A stretch of DNA of 64,000 nt, from contig CM060202.1 of NCBI GenBank assembly GCA_030562195.1, positions 1,860,001-1,924,000 of the forward strand. Reading direction: 5' to 3'. The stretch is from Nipponacmea schrenckii (taxonomy: Eukaryota; Mollusca; Gastropoda; Lottiidae). The notes below the pieces were generated by a model that saw nothing but the letters and a program-made list of their open reading frames with translations, made no database searches and was not told the DNA's origin. Made by a program: the position numbers and the translations under genes. Below, piece after piece: positions 33,906 through 45,039 of the stretch. Every line of letters begins with the position of its first letter. The first letter of the stretch is position 1.

Positions 33906-34818
33906 TACATTTTGCATTAGTTTCGCTTTATTGAAATGTATGTGTGTATATCTCGTGATCTATTAGATGTACAAGCTTCAAATTTGTACCGTGAATATAC
34001 ATTTAGAATGTTATTAGATTCACTTTTAAAAAATGAGATGGGCGTGGCACATCCGGGTAAAATTTCAATTTACCATTGATATGGGTCAGCGAATATCGTC
34101 TGTAGGAAATAATGTTTTTAAAAAAACTACCTTGCACACATATACCTTATTGCTTTGGCCAGTTTATCCCAGAAAACCAGATGATTCGGCCTGTTTTTGC
34201 AATTTGTGACATTAGCAAAAAGTAACAGTTTTTTTCGAGTATGGGGGCTTATTTCTCGTGACCTTGACCTTTGGTGACCTTGACATGGTCATAGGTCACT
34301 GACTTTGGCTATCAGTTGACAAATTAACATTTGACCTCCAACTTCTACTTCCGGTTTTATAGCTGCCCGAAAACAGCAAAATTCGCAACTTTGGACTGCT
34401 CTAGAGCGTTTTTTCTCCCCTTTCCAGCGATGTATAACAAAAAGTTTAAAAATGAAAACTTTAATTCTTTCACTTTTAGAATTTAAGTACATTTTGCTTT
34501 TTTGAAATGTGTGTATATCTTGTGATCTATAAGATGTAAAATCTCCACATTTGTACCGTGAATATACATTTTGAATGTGATTAGATTTACGCCAAAAAAA
34601 ATGAGATGGGCGTGGCACATCTGGGTGAACTACAGATTTACCATTTTTATGGGTCAGCGAATTACGTCTATAGGAAATAACGTTTTTCAAAAAACTACTT
34701 TGCACGCAGATACCTCGCTGCTTTGGCTAATTTATCCCAGAAAATCAGATGTTTTAACCTGTTTGTTGCATTTTTGCGACAATAGCAAAGTCTCACTCTG
34801 TGCCATAATTGGCTCTAG
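33906..34818 (-). mobile_element. Family B Helitron-like element, decayed minus-strand copy
   Basis: The 5' end on the minus strand is CTAG (34815-34818), hairpin GCCA/TGGC (arms 34810-34813 and 34802-34805) and GAGACTTTGC (34794 down to 34785), which differs by one base from GGGACTTTGC of family B. The body matches B at lower identity, including both internal cassettes (TATCCCAGAAAA at 34165 and 34732 on the plus strand) and the TGACCTTGACCT cluster near 34260. The 3' terminus is not visible: similarity fades near 33906. Confidence 0.75.
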
Positions 34819-34927
34819 TTTTTTTATGTTATTTAAGGCAGCAGGTTTATTTTACTGATGAATGGAGCTCTTTTTGGCAAAGTTTAAAATTTGGAAATTT
34901 TATGTTCATTCTAAGAACTATTATCCC
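34819..34927 (+). repeat. Direct repeat, copy 1 of a ~109-bp segment
   Basis: TTTTTTTATGTTATTTAAGG through TTCATTCTAAGAACTATT recurs at 37204-37313. The B-family element abuts it exactly at 34818. Confidence 0.85.
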
Positions 34928-35729
34928 TTTTAAATCAAGACAGATCTGAAGATTTTGGAGATTATCCTCGGTCAAAAAAAAAAAAAAAAAAGAAAATAGC
35001 TGATAATAATCCAAGTAATTCTACGATCAGAAACGAGGTTGATCTATTACTCGCCCAATGAAGAACTCTAAAATAGGGTATCATGGCATCACAGTGACTT
35101 ACCTTCTGATGTGTGGGTTATAGGGGCGAAAAGAATTATTGCTAATTTAAAAAAAATATTCAGGGACTCCTTTATCTGTAGAGCCTACATATAAACACTC
35201 AATTATAGAATCAAGATCAAAACATGATAACAATGTCACCTGCAATCATGATCGGACCAACGATTATTCACCACCAACAAAGCTTTTATTGGATCCAATA
35301 TTTATCACGACTCCAATCAAATTTTATTGACGTTAATGTGTGTTGACGTATTGTATTTTAAAAAGGGTCTGGTCATGCTCACTCATGTTGTACGGATTAA
35401 AGAATTAAAAAATCAGATTTTCCTTTATTTATATAATAAATTTCAGGACAGAATGTCATATTCAGATATCTGTAACCAATGGTTATAAATGTTAATTGAA
35501 CAATTTAAATACAAATGAAATAACAATATTATGATAATGACAAGTATATGAGTGCAATATCTAATAATATGATAATTATGATGAAGGCATGCAATGTGGT
35601 ACTGCATAAGAAACGTCTGATTTTTCTAATACGAATAAGAACATGTTGAATGATATTCTTCTAAAGAATCATAAATAAAATCTATACTAATATTAACAAC
35701 GGTCGAAATTCTTGACTTTCAGCAGCAAA
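34928..35729. other. Region downstream of the SLC16 gene
   Basis: Contains the presumed 3' UTR of the minus-strand transporter. No other gene is recognised. TTTATT at 35424-35429 (AATAAA on the minus strand), about 300 bp after the stop, is a candidate polyadenylation signal; this is a weak call. Confidence 0.35.
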
Positions 35730-35851
35730 TCACCGACAATTATTTCTTTTCTTTAACACTAATATCAAACTAAGAATTGCCGACAATACATACAGAGACG
35801 CTGCCATGAAAAATGGAGCAATGTAAGTTCCTGCAACATCCATTAAGGCAC
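35730..35851 (-). CDS. SLC16-like exon 6 (terminal)
   Basis: Acceptor with a long pyrimidine tract ending TTTCAG. Encodes GALMDVAGTYIAPFFMAASL (TM12 region), then a short basic tail KKRNNCR and a TGA stop (35732-35730). The G-L-D-G-Y-PF pattern is typical of the SLC16 C-terminal end. Confidence 0.9.
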
Positions 35852-38800
35852 CTGAAAAAAAAACACAAGATCGTAATCACTTCATCGACAAAGAGGCGAT
35901 TATGGACTTTTCATCTTCTAATAAAAACGAATTTAAAGTTTGGGTTCATTTACAAATAGTCTTAAAGATAGCTTGCCAGGCAAGGTAACATACGCCCACT
36001 TCAGCAAACAGAATATTCCATGTTTTTTCATTTAATCAATAATTTTAACTTATCCGAGATGTTATTAAGATGAATACACATACCAAGTTTCATTCAAATC
36101 GGATAAAAACTAAGCTTCTATTGCGTACACAAGTAAATTTTAACGTCTATTCATTTAATCAAGGGCCATAACTCATAAACAGACATCTGGCGAGATATTA
36201 TCAAGATGAATACACATTCCAAGCTTCATTAAAATCGGATGAAAACTATAGCTTCTATTGTGTACTCAAGTACATTTTAACGTTTTTTCATTTATTCAAG
36301 GGCCATCACTCATAAACCGACATCTGGAATCGTGCCATTTTCGAACTTGTCCGAGATATTATCAAGATGAATACACATACCAAGTTTCATTCAAATCGGA
36401 TGAAAACTACAGCTTCTATTGCGTACACAAGTAAATTTTAACGTTTTTTCATTTAATCAAGGGCCATTACTCATAAACAGACATCTGGAATCGTGCCATT
36501 TTCGAACTTGTCCGAGATATTATCAAGATGAATACACATACAAAGTTTCATTCAAATCGGATAAAAACTCTGACCTGTATCGCGTACACAAGTAATTGTT
36601 GACGGATGGACGGACGGACGGACGGACAGGAGTGATGGCAATATACGTACACATTTTCATGTGGGCGTATAAAAATGAGTAATCCGCTATTGTGCATATC
36701 ATCGAGTCTGAAACATTACTTGAATAAATACTCTATAGTATAGGTGGAACTAAATATTTCAGGTGTCTTTTCGTACGTTTGGTGTCCTAAAAATCCTGTA
36801 AATTTCCAAACAAATAACAACATGACTTATTCGCCACTTGTGCAAAATGTTACAGAAAATTGCTATTCATTCGCCGCTTCACCATACATAAAATAATTAA
36901 AATTCATCAAAATTGATCTTTAAACAAGCTTAAATTTCAGAATGAATAGGTTAAGTGTTTTTTGCATCCCCACAATCCCTTATGCATTGTCTAGTTATGG
37001 AGTTGGAGATCTGCAGCTCATGGTAGTTCATATATATATTTCAAGTATTTGCTAATTCAGCTAATAGAGTTCCCTTTCCCGAACCCCCAATAAATTATGG
37101 ACTTTCCAAGTCATTTTTGAAAAACGCTTAATCAATCTATTAAGCGTTTTTCAATAATCGAATGAATCTTAATGAATAATAACTTTGTTTTCTGGATATT
37201 CGCTTATTTTTTTATGTTATTTATGGCAGCAGGTTTATTTACTGATGAATGGAGCTCTTATTGGCAAAGTTTAAAATTTTAAAATTTCATGTTCATTCTA
37301 AGAACTATTGTCTAGTTATGGAGTTGGAGATCTGCAGCTCATACATGGTAGTTCATATATATATTTCAAGTATTTGCTAATTCAGCTAATAGAGTTCCCT
37401 TTCCCGAACCCCCAATAAATTATGGACTACATCCCAAAATACAAATAACAAATAGCAGTTATAATATTCCTAGTTTCATTATTTAATTGATTGATTAGTT
37501 TCAGTAACGGTAAATTTCAGAACGAAAATAAGATTACTCAGTGAGTCGGAGACTTGTTATAAGTGGCATGTGCGTGATGACGAATTATTGCATTTTCTCC
37601 TGTTTATAAAGGTCGTCGTACTTACATATATATATACGTATTGGTCTTAATGAATTCATTGGTTTAAGTTCATTTCCGACTTCGAACTGTTTTCTCTGTG
37701 GAATAATAGAATGGTTTAGAAGTGCGGGAGAGTTTATAAACGCTTCCGTTGGGTGTGATTTATATATCCTAATTGCTCTGAACTGTGGCCATGTAATTTG
37801 TTAGTCTTCAACAGAAGTGCGAGGTCATAGAATCAAAGAAATACATTGTTACTTCTTGTAGTTTTTTAAAATTTCTGGAAATGAATTTACATTGAACAAA
37901 CAATATAATTTTTATTTTATTTTTTATACCGTCACACGGAAAAGAAACGCTTTTCTTTGACCACTCAAATCTGCAGATCTAGAAAAGATAACTAAAAAAT
38001 TAGCCCCTCTGCAATAGATTTGTTCAATAAAAGCAATCAGCTTGCGTAGTTTATGTTACACATTGATAAGCACCGTTTATAAAATACTTCACACCTATTT
38101 GACCTTGGCCAGAATGTTGATACTAATGTGGTAAAGAACGGAGAAATTTATAATCTGTGTGGTAAAGAGCGGCAATATTTATACCTGTGTGGTAAAGAAT
38201 GATGATATTTATTACCGGTGTGTCAAAAGAACGTTGGTATTATAAAACCGGTGTGGTAAAGAACGTTGGTATTATAAAACCTGTGTGGTATAGAACGTTG
38301 ATATTATAAAATCTGTGTGGTAAAGAACGGTGATATTTATTACCTGGGTGGTTAAGAACGGTGATATTTATTACCTCTGTGGTATAGAACGGTGATATAT
38401 TACCGGTGTGGTATACCGGTGTCGTAAAGAACGGTGATATTTATTACCTGTGTGGTAAAGAACGGTGATATTTATTACCTGTGTGGTATAGAACGGTAAT
38501 ATTATATTACCTTTGTGGTAAAGAACGTTGTTATTTATTACCCGTGTGGTATAGAACGGTGATATTATATTACCTGTGTGGTAAATAACGGTGGTATTTA
38601 ATACCTGTGTGGTAAAGAACGGTGATATTTATTACCTGTGTGGCACAGAACGGTGATATTTATTACCTGTGTGGTATACAACGGTAATATTTATTACCTG
38701 TGTGGTAAAGAACGGGGATATTTTTTACCGGTGTGGTAAAGAACGGTGATATTTATTACCTGTGTGGTAAAGAACGGTGATTCTTATTACCTGTGTTGTA

Positions 38801-41800
38801 AAGAACGGTGATATTATATCACCGGTGTGGTAAAGAACGGTGATATTTATTACCTATGTGGTAAATGGTGATATTAATGTGGTAATGAACGGCGGTAAAG
38901 AACGGTGAAATTATATTATCAGTGTTGGAAAAACGGTGATGATTCATTCTCTCTGTGGTAAAGAACAGTTACATTATATTACCCATGTTGTAAAGAACTA
39001 TGATGATTATTTTTAATTGCCATCGAGTATGAATTGAAAATGCATGTCTTACCAGCAATAGGTGGGTTGAAAATGAAGGCTGCTCCCTGCGCAAATGAAA
39101 TCAAACCAAATGACTGGGTTAATCTTTCTATTTTCATCAGATCAGCTATTACAATCGTTCTCATTGAAACGGCTACAGCTGTAATTTATGAACTTTAAAT
39201 ATAATTCTATCAACCGCAAAATTTAATAATAGAACGATTCATGTTTTGTATGGACGATTTGCTATATTATTCGCTACATATAAATCTTTGTCGTAAAAAA
39301 AATAAAAACCTTCATGTGGTTCTTCTATTTTGGTTTGTTAAAGCCAACAATTCCTGATAATACTTTTACGTGTTATAGATCATTTCCTGACCCCATTCAC
39401 AAGCTGATATTTCCTGGTATCTGGTATCAATATGTGCGTATATGTTCGATATTTATTATTTATTTATTTGGGAGAGTAATTTAAAATTTACTTACCCATA
39501 CAAAGTCCGAATCCAGCTGTACATGTTGCAATGAATGGAAATGTTCCGCAAAATGGAAGAATGTAATTGACGACTGCACCAAGAAGCAGTGCACAGAAAT
39601 ACAGAACGCTGCTCCTTATCTTGAAAAAGTCGTTTGCAAAACCAGCAATAATTCTTCCAAAGGTATTTGCAATCCCAACAATAGATATTAATAGTGCTGC
39701 ATTTGATCGATCAATACCATTGGATACCGCTAGTCCAGGTACATATGTTATGGTAATTGACTGAACTGGAAATAGGAAAACAAATAATTATAATGTCAGA
39801 ATACACATTTTGTTCTGGTGAACCAATTGTTATAAAATATTCTATAGATCGACGTTTTGTGTGCTGTCCGACGTTTTAGCTCATGTATCAATGAAATAAG
39901 TATAATAATTTTTTTTTATTTCCGGGGAATTTTACGATCACAAAACATCGATTTTAACATGTTAAAATTGCGATTTATCGATGTATATTTTGGTGTCATG
40001 GAATTTTGTTGGATTATTTTTGTATTATTATAGACATATTTACATATAAGACGGATTTCCCGGCAAGACAACATACTCAAACTAAGAGGTTTATTTCAAT
40101 TGGAACATTTGGAAGCACGACTTCCATCACCTTGAGACATCGTGGACACCAAGTTTTGTCATAATCCGTTAAGAATTCATCTTTGAAATGCTAACGCGCT
40201 ACAATACGTAGAACTCGATATATAAGATCGTTTTTCGGTTATTTTTAATAAAATTAAGTTGACATGGAATCAGTTATTTTACCAAGTTTCTTTTAAATAC
40301 TGCAATATTGTGCTAAATTAAATTATTTTAAATAAACTTCATTAAATCAGTAAAAACAAGCTAATTATTCAACAAGGGCAATACCTAATATCATATTTTT
40401 TTTTTTAAATTCATTTCAGACATTAACAAACCTATAATAATGTAGTGGCATCAAAATCCATTTGATTGGTATAATCTGGAGGATTTAGAAACAAAATGGT
40501 CTCATGTTTAATATTTTTCATTTTCTTTATTTACGATTGGGATCTGATAAACAAACAATTTCAACGAGTGTCAACGAAATCAAGAACTGTTGAATAAAAA
40601 TGTTATTACGATTACATTTTCCGTCCTCTTAACGATGAACCTGAAAAAATATCATCACGTTTTATAAAATCTTATTTAAAACTTGTATTCATTTGACAAA
40701 GCGCTACACAATGTTTAATCAATCCAAGTAGTGGTGTTGCTTCCAATTAATTGTATTATATTTTTATTCCAGACTGCCATTCTCACTACTCTATAACTGT
40801 ATAAAGTTTAATTTACTGGTACTCTTACTTCAAATTAAAAATAAAAAAGTATGCCACGAGATGTAATCAATTAATATTTCATGTAACCAACAAAATTCCA
40901 TTATTACTTATATATACGTCGACAACATTTAATTAAATAACAAATAGTACTTCATTCCTTTAACCAATACATACACAGTATATCCAAACAGTCAACGTGT
41001 TTCTGATGTCTTCAATTAGGCCCTGAAAAATGTTACAAAGACCAAATCACATTTATCACAGTCTGCAAGTCGGATAATTCTTTATGTGACATATATGGAT
41101 CTTTGCCATAATGCAAAATGAGAAGATTAGAATTAAAGTAACAGAATCCATGAATGGAATATGAAAATAAATCTTAAGTCACACAAAGAGAATTAATATG
41201 GTGGGTCAATGCTGCATGCGAGCTGCGATAATAAAGAATTTAAATGTTTAATGACAATGTGCAATAGGTCTCAGTTAATAAGAAAGATGTACAGAAGTTT
41301 ACATTCGAATATTAGAGTTTGACTAATGTTTGGAGTTGTTTTCATTCCAAAAGATTAATTTTACCCAGAGAAAAGTTTTTACATATAAAAACATTTCTAT
41401 AGATCTCTTTTCGCAAATGCTTTGCTCCCATAACCTATTGATAAACTAATTCTGCAGTATAACGCCAAGTTATAGTTTTCATTTGCCCAATCAGGTAAAA
41501 CGCCAAATAAATTAGATATCGCAACTTTCCTAATCACCATAAAAACTGATAAGGCATTCTATTTGCCTTGGAACACAAAATGTAAAGTTATAACCAGCTA
41601 CATGCTGATATCCCTCATCTATAGGTTCACTACCATTTATGCACACATATTTTAATTACAATAAATTGTACATCATACTATTCCCCATGGGCCGAAAGTT
41701 AGCAAGGATCATGGCCTTGTGTATTAAACCATGTATTCTGACCCATGCAAACTACAGACACGGTTTAAGCAAACATTCAAATTCCTTTTTATTCTTGGGC

Positions 41801-44800
41801 CTTCAAAGGGGCATTGCTACATCCCCCCCCCCCACCACCACTGGGTGGATTATTAACAAGATGCCGAATATGAGAGGGCCGACAAAGATGAATATTTGCC
41901 TATACGACATTGTGCCGAATATTAGAATGATTAAAAAGTGTATTCCTGAAAGTGTACGAAAATAAAACTCGTGCCTAAAAGAAGTGTGCTAACAGTACCA
42001 GTGTAACAGTCTCGGCTTAAGATATTTGTGCCAAATGTCGAAGCATGCTACGTTTCATGAAGAAAAGATAAGAAAAAATGGACTTTTATTTCAAATATTC
42101 CAAAAATTCAAACTGGATGAAAATCTCATCAATAAGCTAGTACACATGTTCACTAATTCCTATCAATTATCACAAAAAACCTGTAGATTCTTTCGCGTCT
42201 ACGAGCAAACATATTCTGTTAGTTCATTGGTTATAATTGAAAAACATTCATACAGTTTTTGCCAGTAATACTGATTGATTGTTATAAGTATATTAATATA
42301 TTTCTTAAAGTGCTATAATAGCTTCTTTAGTAAAGGATTTTCAGAAAACGTAATTAAGGTATATTTTTCTTTACTCATATATCACTTAGCTGTTATTAGG
42401 GTTTTTTTTGTTTTTTTTTTTTGTATGAAGCATAAGGTGTCTGTTAGTAAAAGGTGAATATAGCCATAATACTAACCTGTCCATAATGTACACGTGAATA
42501 ATAATACCCAGAATATATTGTCTTTCAATATGGTAACATCATATAGAGATTTAATTCGAGATGTACTTATAATGTGAGATTCTTTGTCATCAGCAATTGA
42601 TTTATCGCGTGTCATTTGTGCTAAAAATGAACTTAAACTTCCACCACATTGATTATAGTCGGGAAGTTGACTAACACTTCCGCTGTAAAATATGTCTTTC
42701 CTTAACATCGGATTCAGCAAACCCATTTTTATTCTCTCACTTTTACAGTCATGTGTGATTTTACCAACAGCGAAGGAACTAACGTGAAGTCGCGGGTCAA
42801 TTGTTTTTACACATAGTAGGTTTAGTTCGTCGGCACTTTTTGTTTTTGTTTGATTTCGAATGCTACCGTTATGCTTATGATGGTTTGTATCAAATTGGTG
42901 TGCTGTTATTGGCTCACAGTCTTCTTCTTCAGATTCAGATTCACTGTCAAAATGCTGACTACTTGATCCACAATAACCACTAGATGAAGAAGAAATCTCA
43001 AACTGGTCTATGTCTTTAATAAGAGGCTGTCGAGGTCTAAACAGAGCACCACACACAACACAATTAAACATAAGGCCAGCAAGGATGAGCACAGCACCTT
43101 TCCAATCATAAATTTCTAGTAAATAGTCCATCAAATATCCGTAAACAAAAACACCAACACCAGCACCACTTGTGGATATTCCAGTAGCTATTGCTCTTCT
43201 TTCATTGAAATATAATCCGACAGCAATGATAGATGTCATATACATCATGCATATACCACTACCTAATAATACATGTAGGTATATAAATCTATTTTTAAAA
43301 CAAGCATTCCTAAAAACAATAACAAGTATTTTCATTATCATGAAATTAAAGAAGACTTAGTGAGCTTATATTCAAATGTCTTATTGACTTGAACTGGTAG
43401 CGTGTAAACTGAAAATTAGTGCTACTGGGTTATCATTTTCCCCAAAATGACCGCGAACCATTGGTTCATATCTTGTTGCTAGAGGGTAAAGTTTATACGC
43501 ACTCAATTTCCCAATACCCTATTGGATGCAAAAAAATGGTATTAAAATATTACACAGCTGTAAGATCCAATTCGAAATCAAATTTGGTCTGCTAAGAAAA
43601 CGTGGATAATTTATAAATCATACTTACCACATAAGATACCGTACGTTATAATCAACACATCGATATTTGGTGAGAAGATACTCAAGACAAGAGATATAGA
43701 AGCTAAACATCCACCGGTAATTGTAACTTGTCTGCATGTTAAATGTTTTAGCATGAGGCTGACAACTGGACCTGTTCAACACGTACAAAATGTTTACATA
43801 TATTTTAAGGGGGGGGGGCATATCATCGTTTGTATTGCCCCATGGACTGAATGTCAAGCAGGACCATATCCTTGTGTAATGGACTCAGTTTGTTAAAGAC
43901 AAATATTTTGGTCTTGCCGCGTTACCATACTTGAACTGCATGAATACATTTTTGAAAGCATGTAACAAACCATATTGATTATCGCCATGCCCTTTAACGA
44001 TAAGATTTAACGAATATTATCACGAATTAGATTACTATTTAAAAGAACACAACCCAATTACAGTAATTGTTTTTTCAATGGACAACTCAAGACAGAACAA
44101 GGTAATGCAATTGTATCCATTTGGATACATTTGTTTCCAAATTCAAATGTGATGAGCACAGTTATTTCACTATTGCACGGTTATTACCTTTTAATAAAAT
44201 CTTAAGTATTTTTAAAGAAATAATGCTAAGATTTGCACAACGAGACCAAAAACTAGTGCTGGGTATCGTTAATCAAACCATGATACGATACCTATCGCGA
44301 TACAAGGGTAATAGATAAAAAGTAACACTTTTTTTCCAATGTCTCAATATTTTATAATTTTAACACTTATATTTTAAGGTAACAGAATATGAATACTAGT
44401 TTTCTGGGGTATATTATTTAAAAATAATGAAGCCTGCCTGACTACTCAATTAAATCTCAAAAAAGGTATATGAAAACATTGGATTTTAGAAAACTACGCG
44501 AAAGGAATTTATGAGTGGATAAGCTTGCATTCACTGACTAAAATATTACCCACTTCTTTTTGGAATGCCACGTATCGTCAAGTGTCGATAGACGAACTCG
44601 CCATACGGTAATCGTATCGTGGCATTTCGAATCGCGACACATCGATTTAGCAATAAATCATGCCAGCACTAACAAAACGTTCTATACACAGCCCTATTAG
44701 TTAAGTGTTTTTATTCCAATGCTCAGCTGCAGTAAACCTTCGTTTGAAGCAATACTATTATTTGATATCATAAACAAACGACGAAGCATACATACCCATC

Positions 44801-45039
44801 ATCATACTTAATCCCAGCTGACTGGAACCAACTATAGAGGTCTTGAATTTGGAGTCTTTGAAATAATCAAGAAGTTCAATAAAAATAATTCCAAATGAAA
44901 ACATCGTACCATCGGCAATAAAATTTATCATAAAAGCAGCAAAACAAACCATCCAACCCCATCCTCCATCTCTAGTAAAGGTTTTTTCGTTTTTATTCAA
45001 CGTATTCTTCTTCTCAGGAAAACATTTGGAAACTGTCAT
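35730..45039 (-). CDS. SLC16 family (monocarboxylate-transporter-like) gene, six exons
   Basis: Six exons joined by consensus GT-AG junctions give 1692 nt, 563 residues and a stop. Exons: 45039-44796, 43771-43628, 43262-42477, 39765-39496, 39178-39053, 35851-35730. All five introns interrupt in phase 1, after the first base of a Gly/Val/Ala codon. The family signatures are present: DGGWGWMV (residues 24-31, start of TM1) and YFNERRAIATG (147-157, TM4-5 loop). About 12 membrane helices are expected, with a long cytosolic loop (about 205-375) that is Ser/acidic rich (SESESEEEDCE). In TM8 the stretch SIVGIANTFGR keeps Arg but has Asn where proton-coupled MCT1-4 have Asp, so it looks more like the MCT9/12/13/14 group than a lactate/H+ symporter; the substrate is unknown. 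It acts at the plasma membrane in known relatives. The start is the first ATG in the open exon; a 5' UTR exon may lie upstream. Confidence 0.9.
35962..36673 (-). mobile_element. TACGCCCAC element in intron 5 (short copy)
   Basis: On the minus strand it begins TTTTTATACGCCCACATGAA (36673 down), with a GTCC/CCGT microsatellite (about 36602-36630). It then has about four ~140-160 bp tandem units (CATTTAATCAAGGGCCAT near 36151, 36289 and 36449). It ends near 35962-35998 with GTGGGCGTATG and TTACCTTGCCTGGCAAGCTA. The same two end motifs bound the large copy at 54909-57098. Confidence 0.8.
36986..37432. repeat. Local direct duplication in intron 5
   Basis: TGTCTAGTTATGGAGTTGGA through CCCAATAAATTATGGACT occurs at 36986-37097 and again at 37311-37432. 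The segment between (37204-37313) is the second copy of 34819-34927, so a multi-step local duplication spans the end of the gene and its flank. Confidence 0.85.
38130..39000. repeat. 31-bp minisatellite in SLC16 intron 5
   Basis: About 28 units close to TTACCTGTGTGGTAAAGAAC plus GGTGATATTTA, with TTA or TTATA length variants. It ends about 50 bp from the exon 5 donor. Confidence 0.95.
39053..39178 (-). CDS. SLC16-like exon 5
   Basis: 126 nt. Acceptor ATAAATTACAG, donor GTAAGA. Encodes AVSMRTIVIADL and FGLISFAQGAAFIFNPPIAG, matching the TM10-TM11 loop and TM11. The 3.2 kb intron after it holds a minisatellite and other repeats. Confidence 0.88.
39496..39765 (-). CDS. SLC16-like exon 4
   Basis: 270 nt. 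Acceptor CTATTTCCAG, donor GTAAGT. Encodes TM7-TM10, with YVPGLAVSNGIDRSNAALL, SIVGIANTFGR and TCTAGFGLCMG. Confidence 0.9.
41690..41770 (+). repeat. Dispersed repeat (CCTTGTGTATT family), copy in intron 3
   Basis: Shares GTTAG-C-AGGAT-ATG-CCTTGTGTATT and TTCTGACCCATGCAAA with copies near 43838-43910 (plus) and 52886-52965 (minus). Probably a short DNA-transposon or SINE fragment; the family is not identified. Confidence 0.5.
42477..43262 (-). CDS. SLC16-like exon 3 (large central exon)
   Basis: 786 nt. The acceptor is TTATTAG at 43263, chosen because it keeps phase and gives GSGICMMYMTS, the expected TM4 glycine motif; the open frame extending further upstream is intronic. Contains YFNERRAIATG, TM5-TM6, the whole cytosolic loop and the start of TM7. 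Donor GTTAGT. Confidence 0.9.
43628..43771 (-). CDS. SLC16-like exon 2
   Basis: 144 nt (48 codons, phase 1 to phase 1). Acceptor TTGAACAG, donor GTAAGT. Encodes PVVSLMLKHLTCRQVTITGG and the TM3 segment ending ITYGILCG. Confidence 0.9.
43838..43910 (+). repeat. Dispersed repeat (CCTTGTGTATT family), copy in intron 1
   Basis: CCATGGACTGAATGTCAAGC followed by AGGACCATATCCTTGTGTAA. The same module order as at 41690, preceded by a G9 run (43810-43818). Confidence 0.45.
44254..44671. mobile_element. hAT-like MITE in SLC16 intron 1
   Basis: Starts TAGTGCTGGG and ends CCAGCACTA, a terminal inverted repeat of hAT type; 418 bp, non-coding, rich in CGATACGAT-like words. Flanking 8-mers (CCAAAAAC and ACAAAACG) resemble a degraded 8-bp duplication. 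Confidence 0.7.
44796..45039 (-). CDS. SLC16-like exon 1
   Basis: Codons 1-81 plus one base. Starts at ATG 45039-45037, includes DGGWGW and TM1-TM2, and ends ATGATGATGG before donor GTATGT (44795 down). Intron 1 (44795-43772) contains a hAT-like MITE and a CCTTGTGTA dispersed repeat. Confidence 0.88.

Noticed and set aside
41639..42457. Open frames of 60-108 residues in intron 3
   Set aside because: Low-complexity or repeat-derived (C-run, dispersed repeat), with no splice signals or domain support.
43263..43341. Upstream extension of SLC16 exon 3 (frame open to 43341)
   Set aside because: The phase-1 acceptor TTATTAG at 43263 restores the expected TM4 motif. The extra residues would break phase with exon 2.
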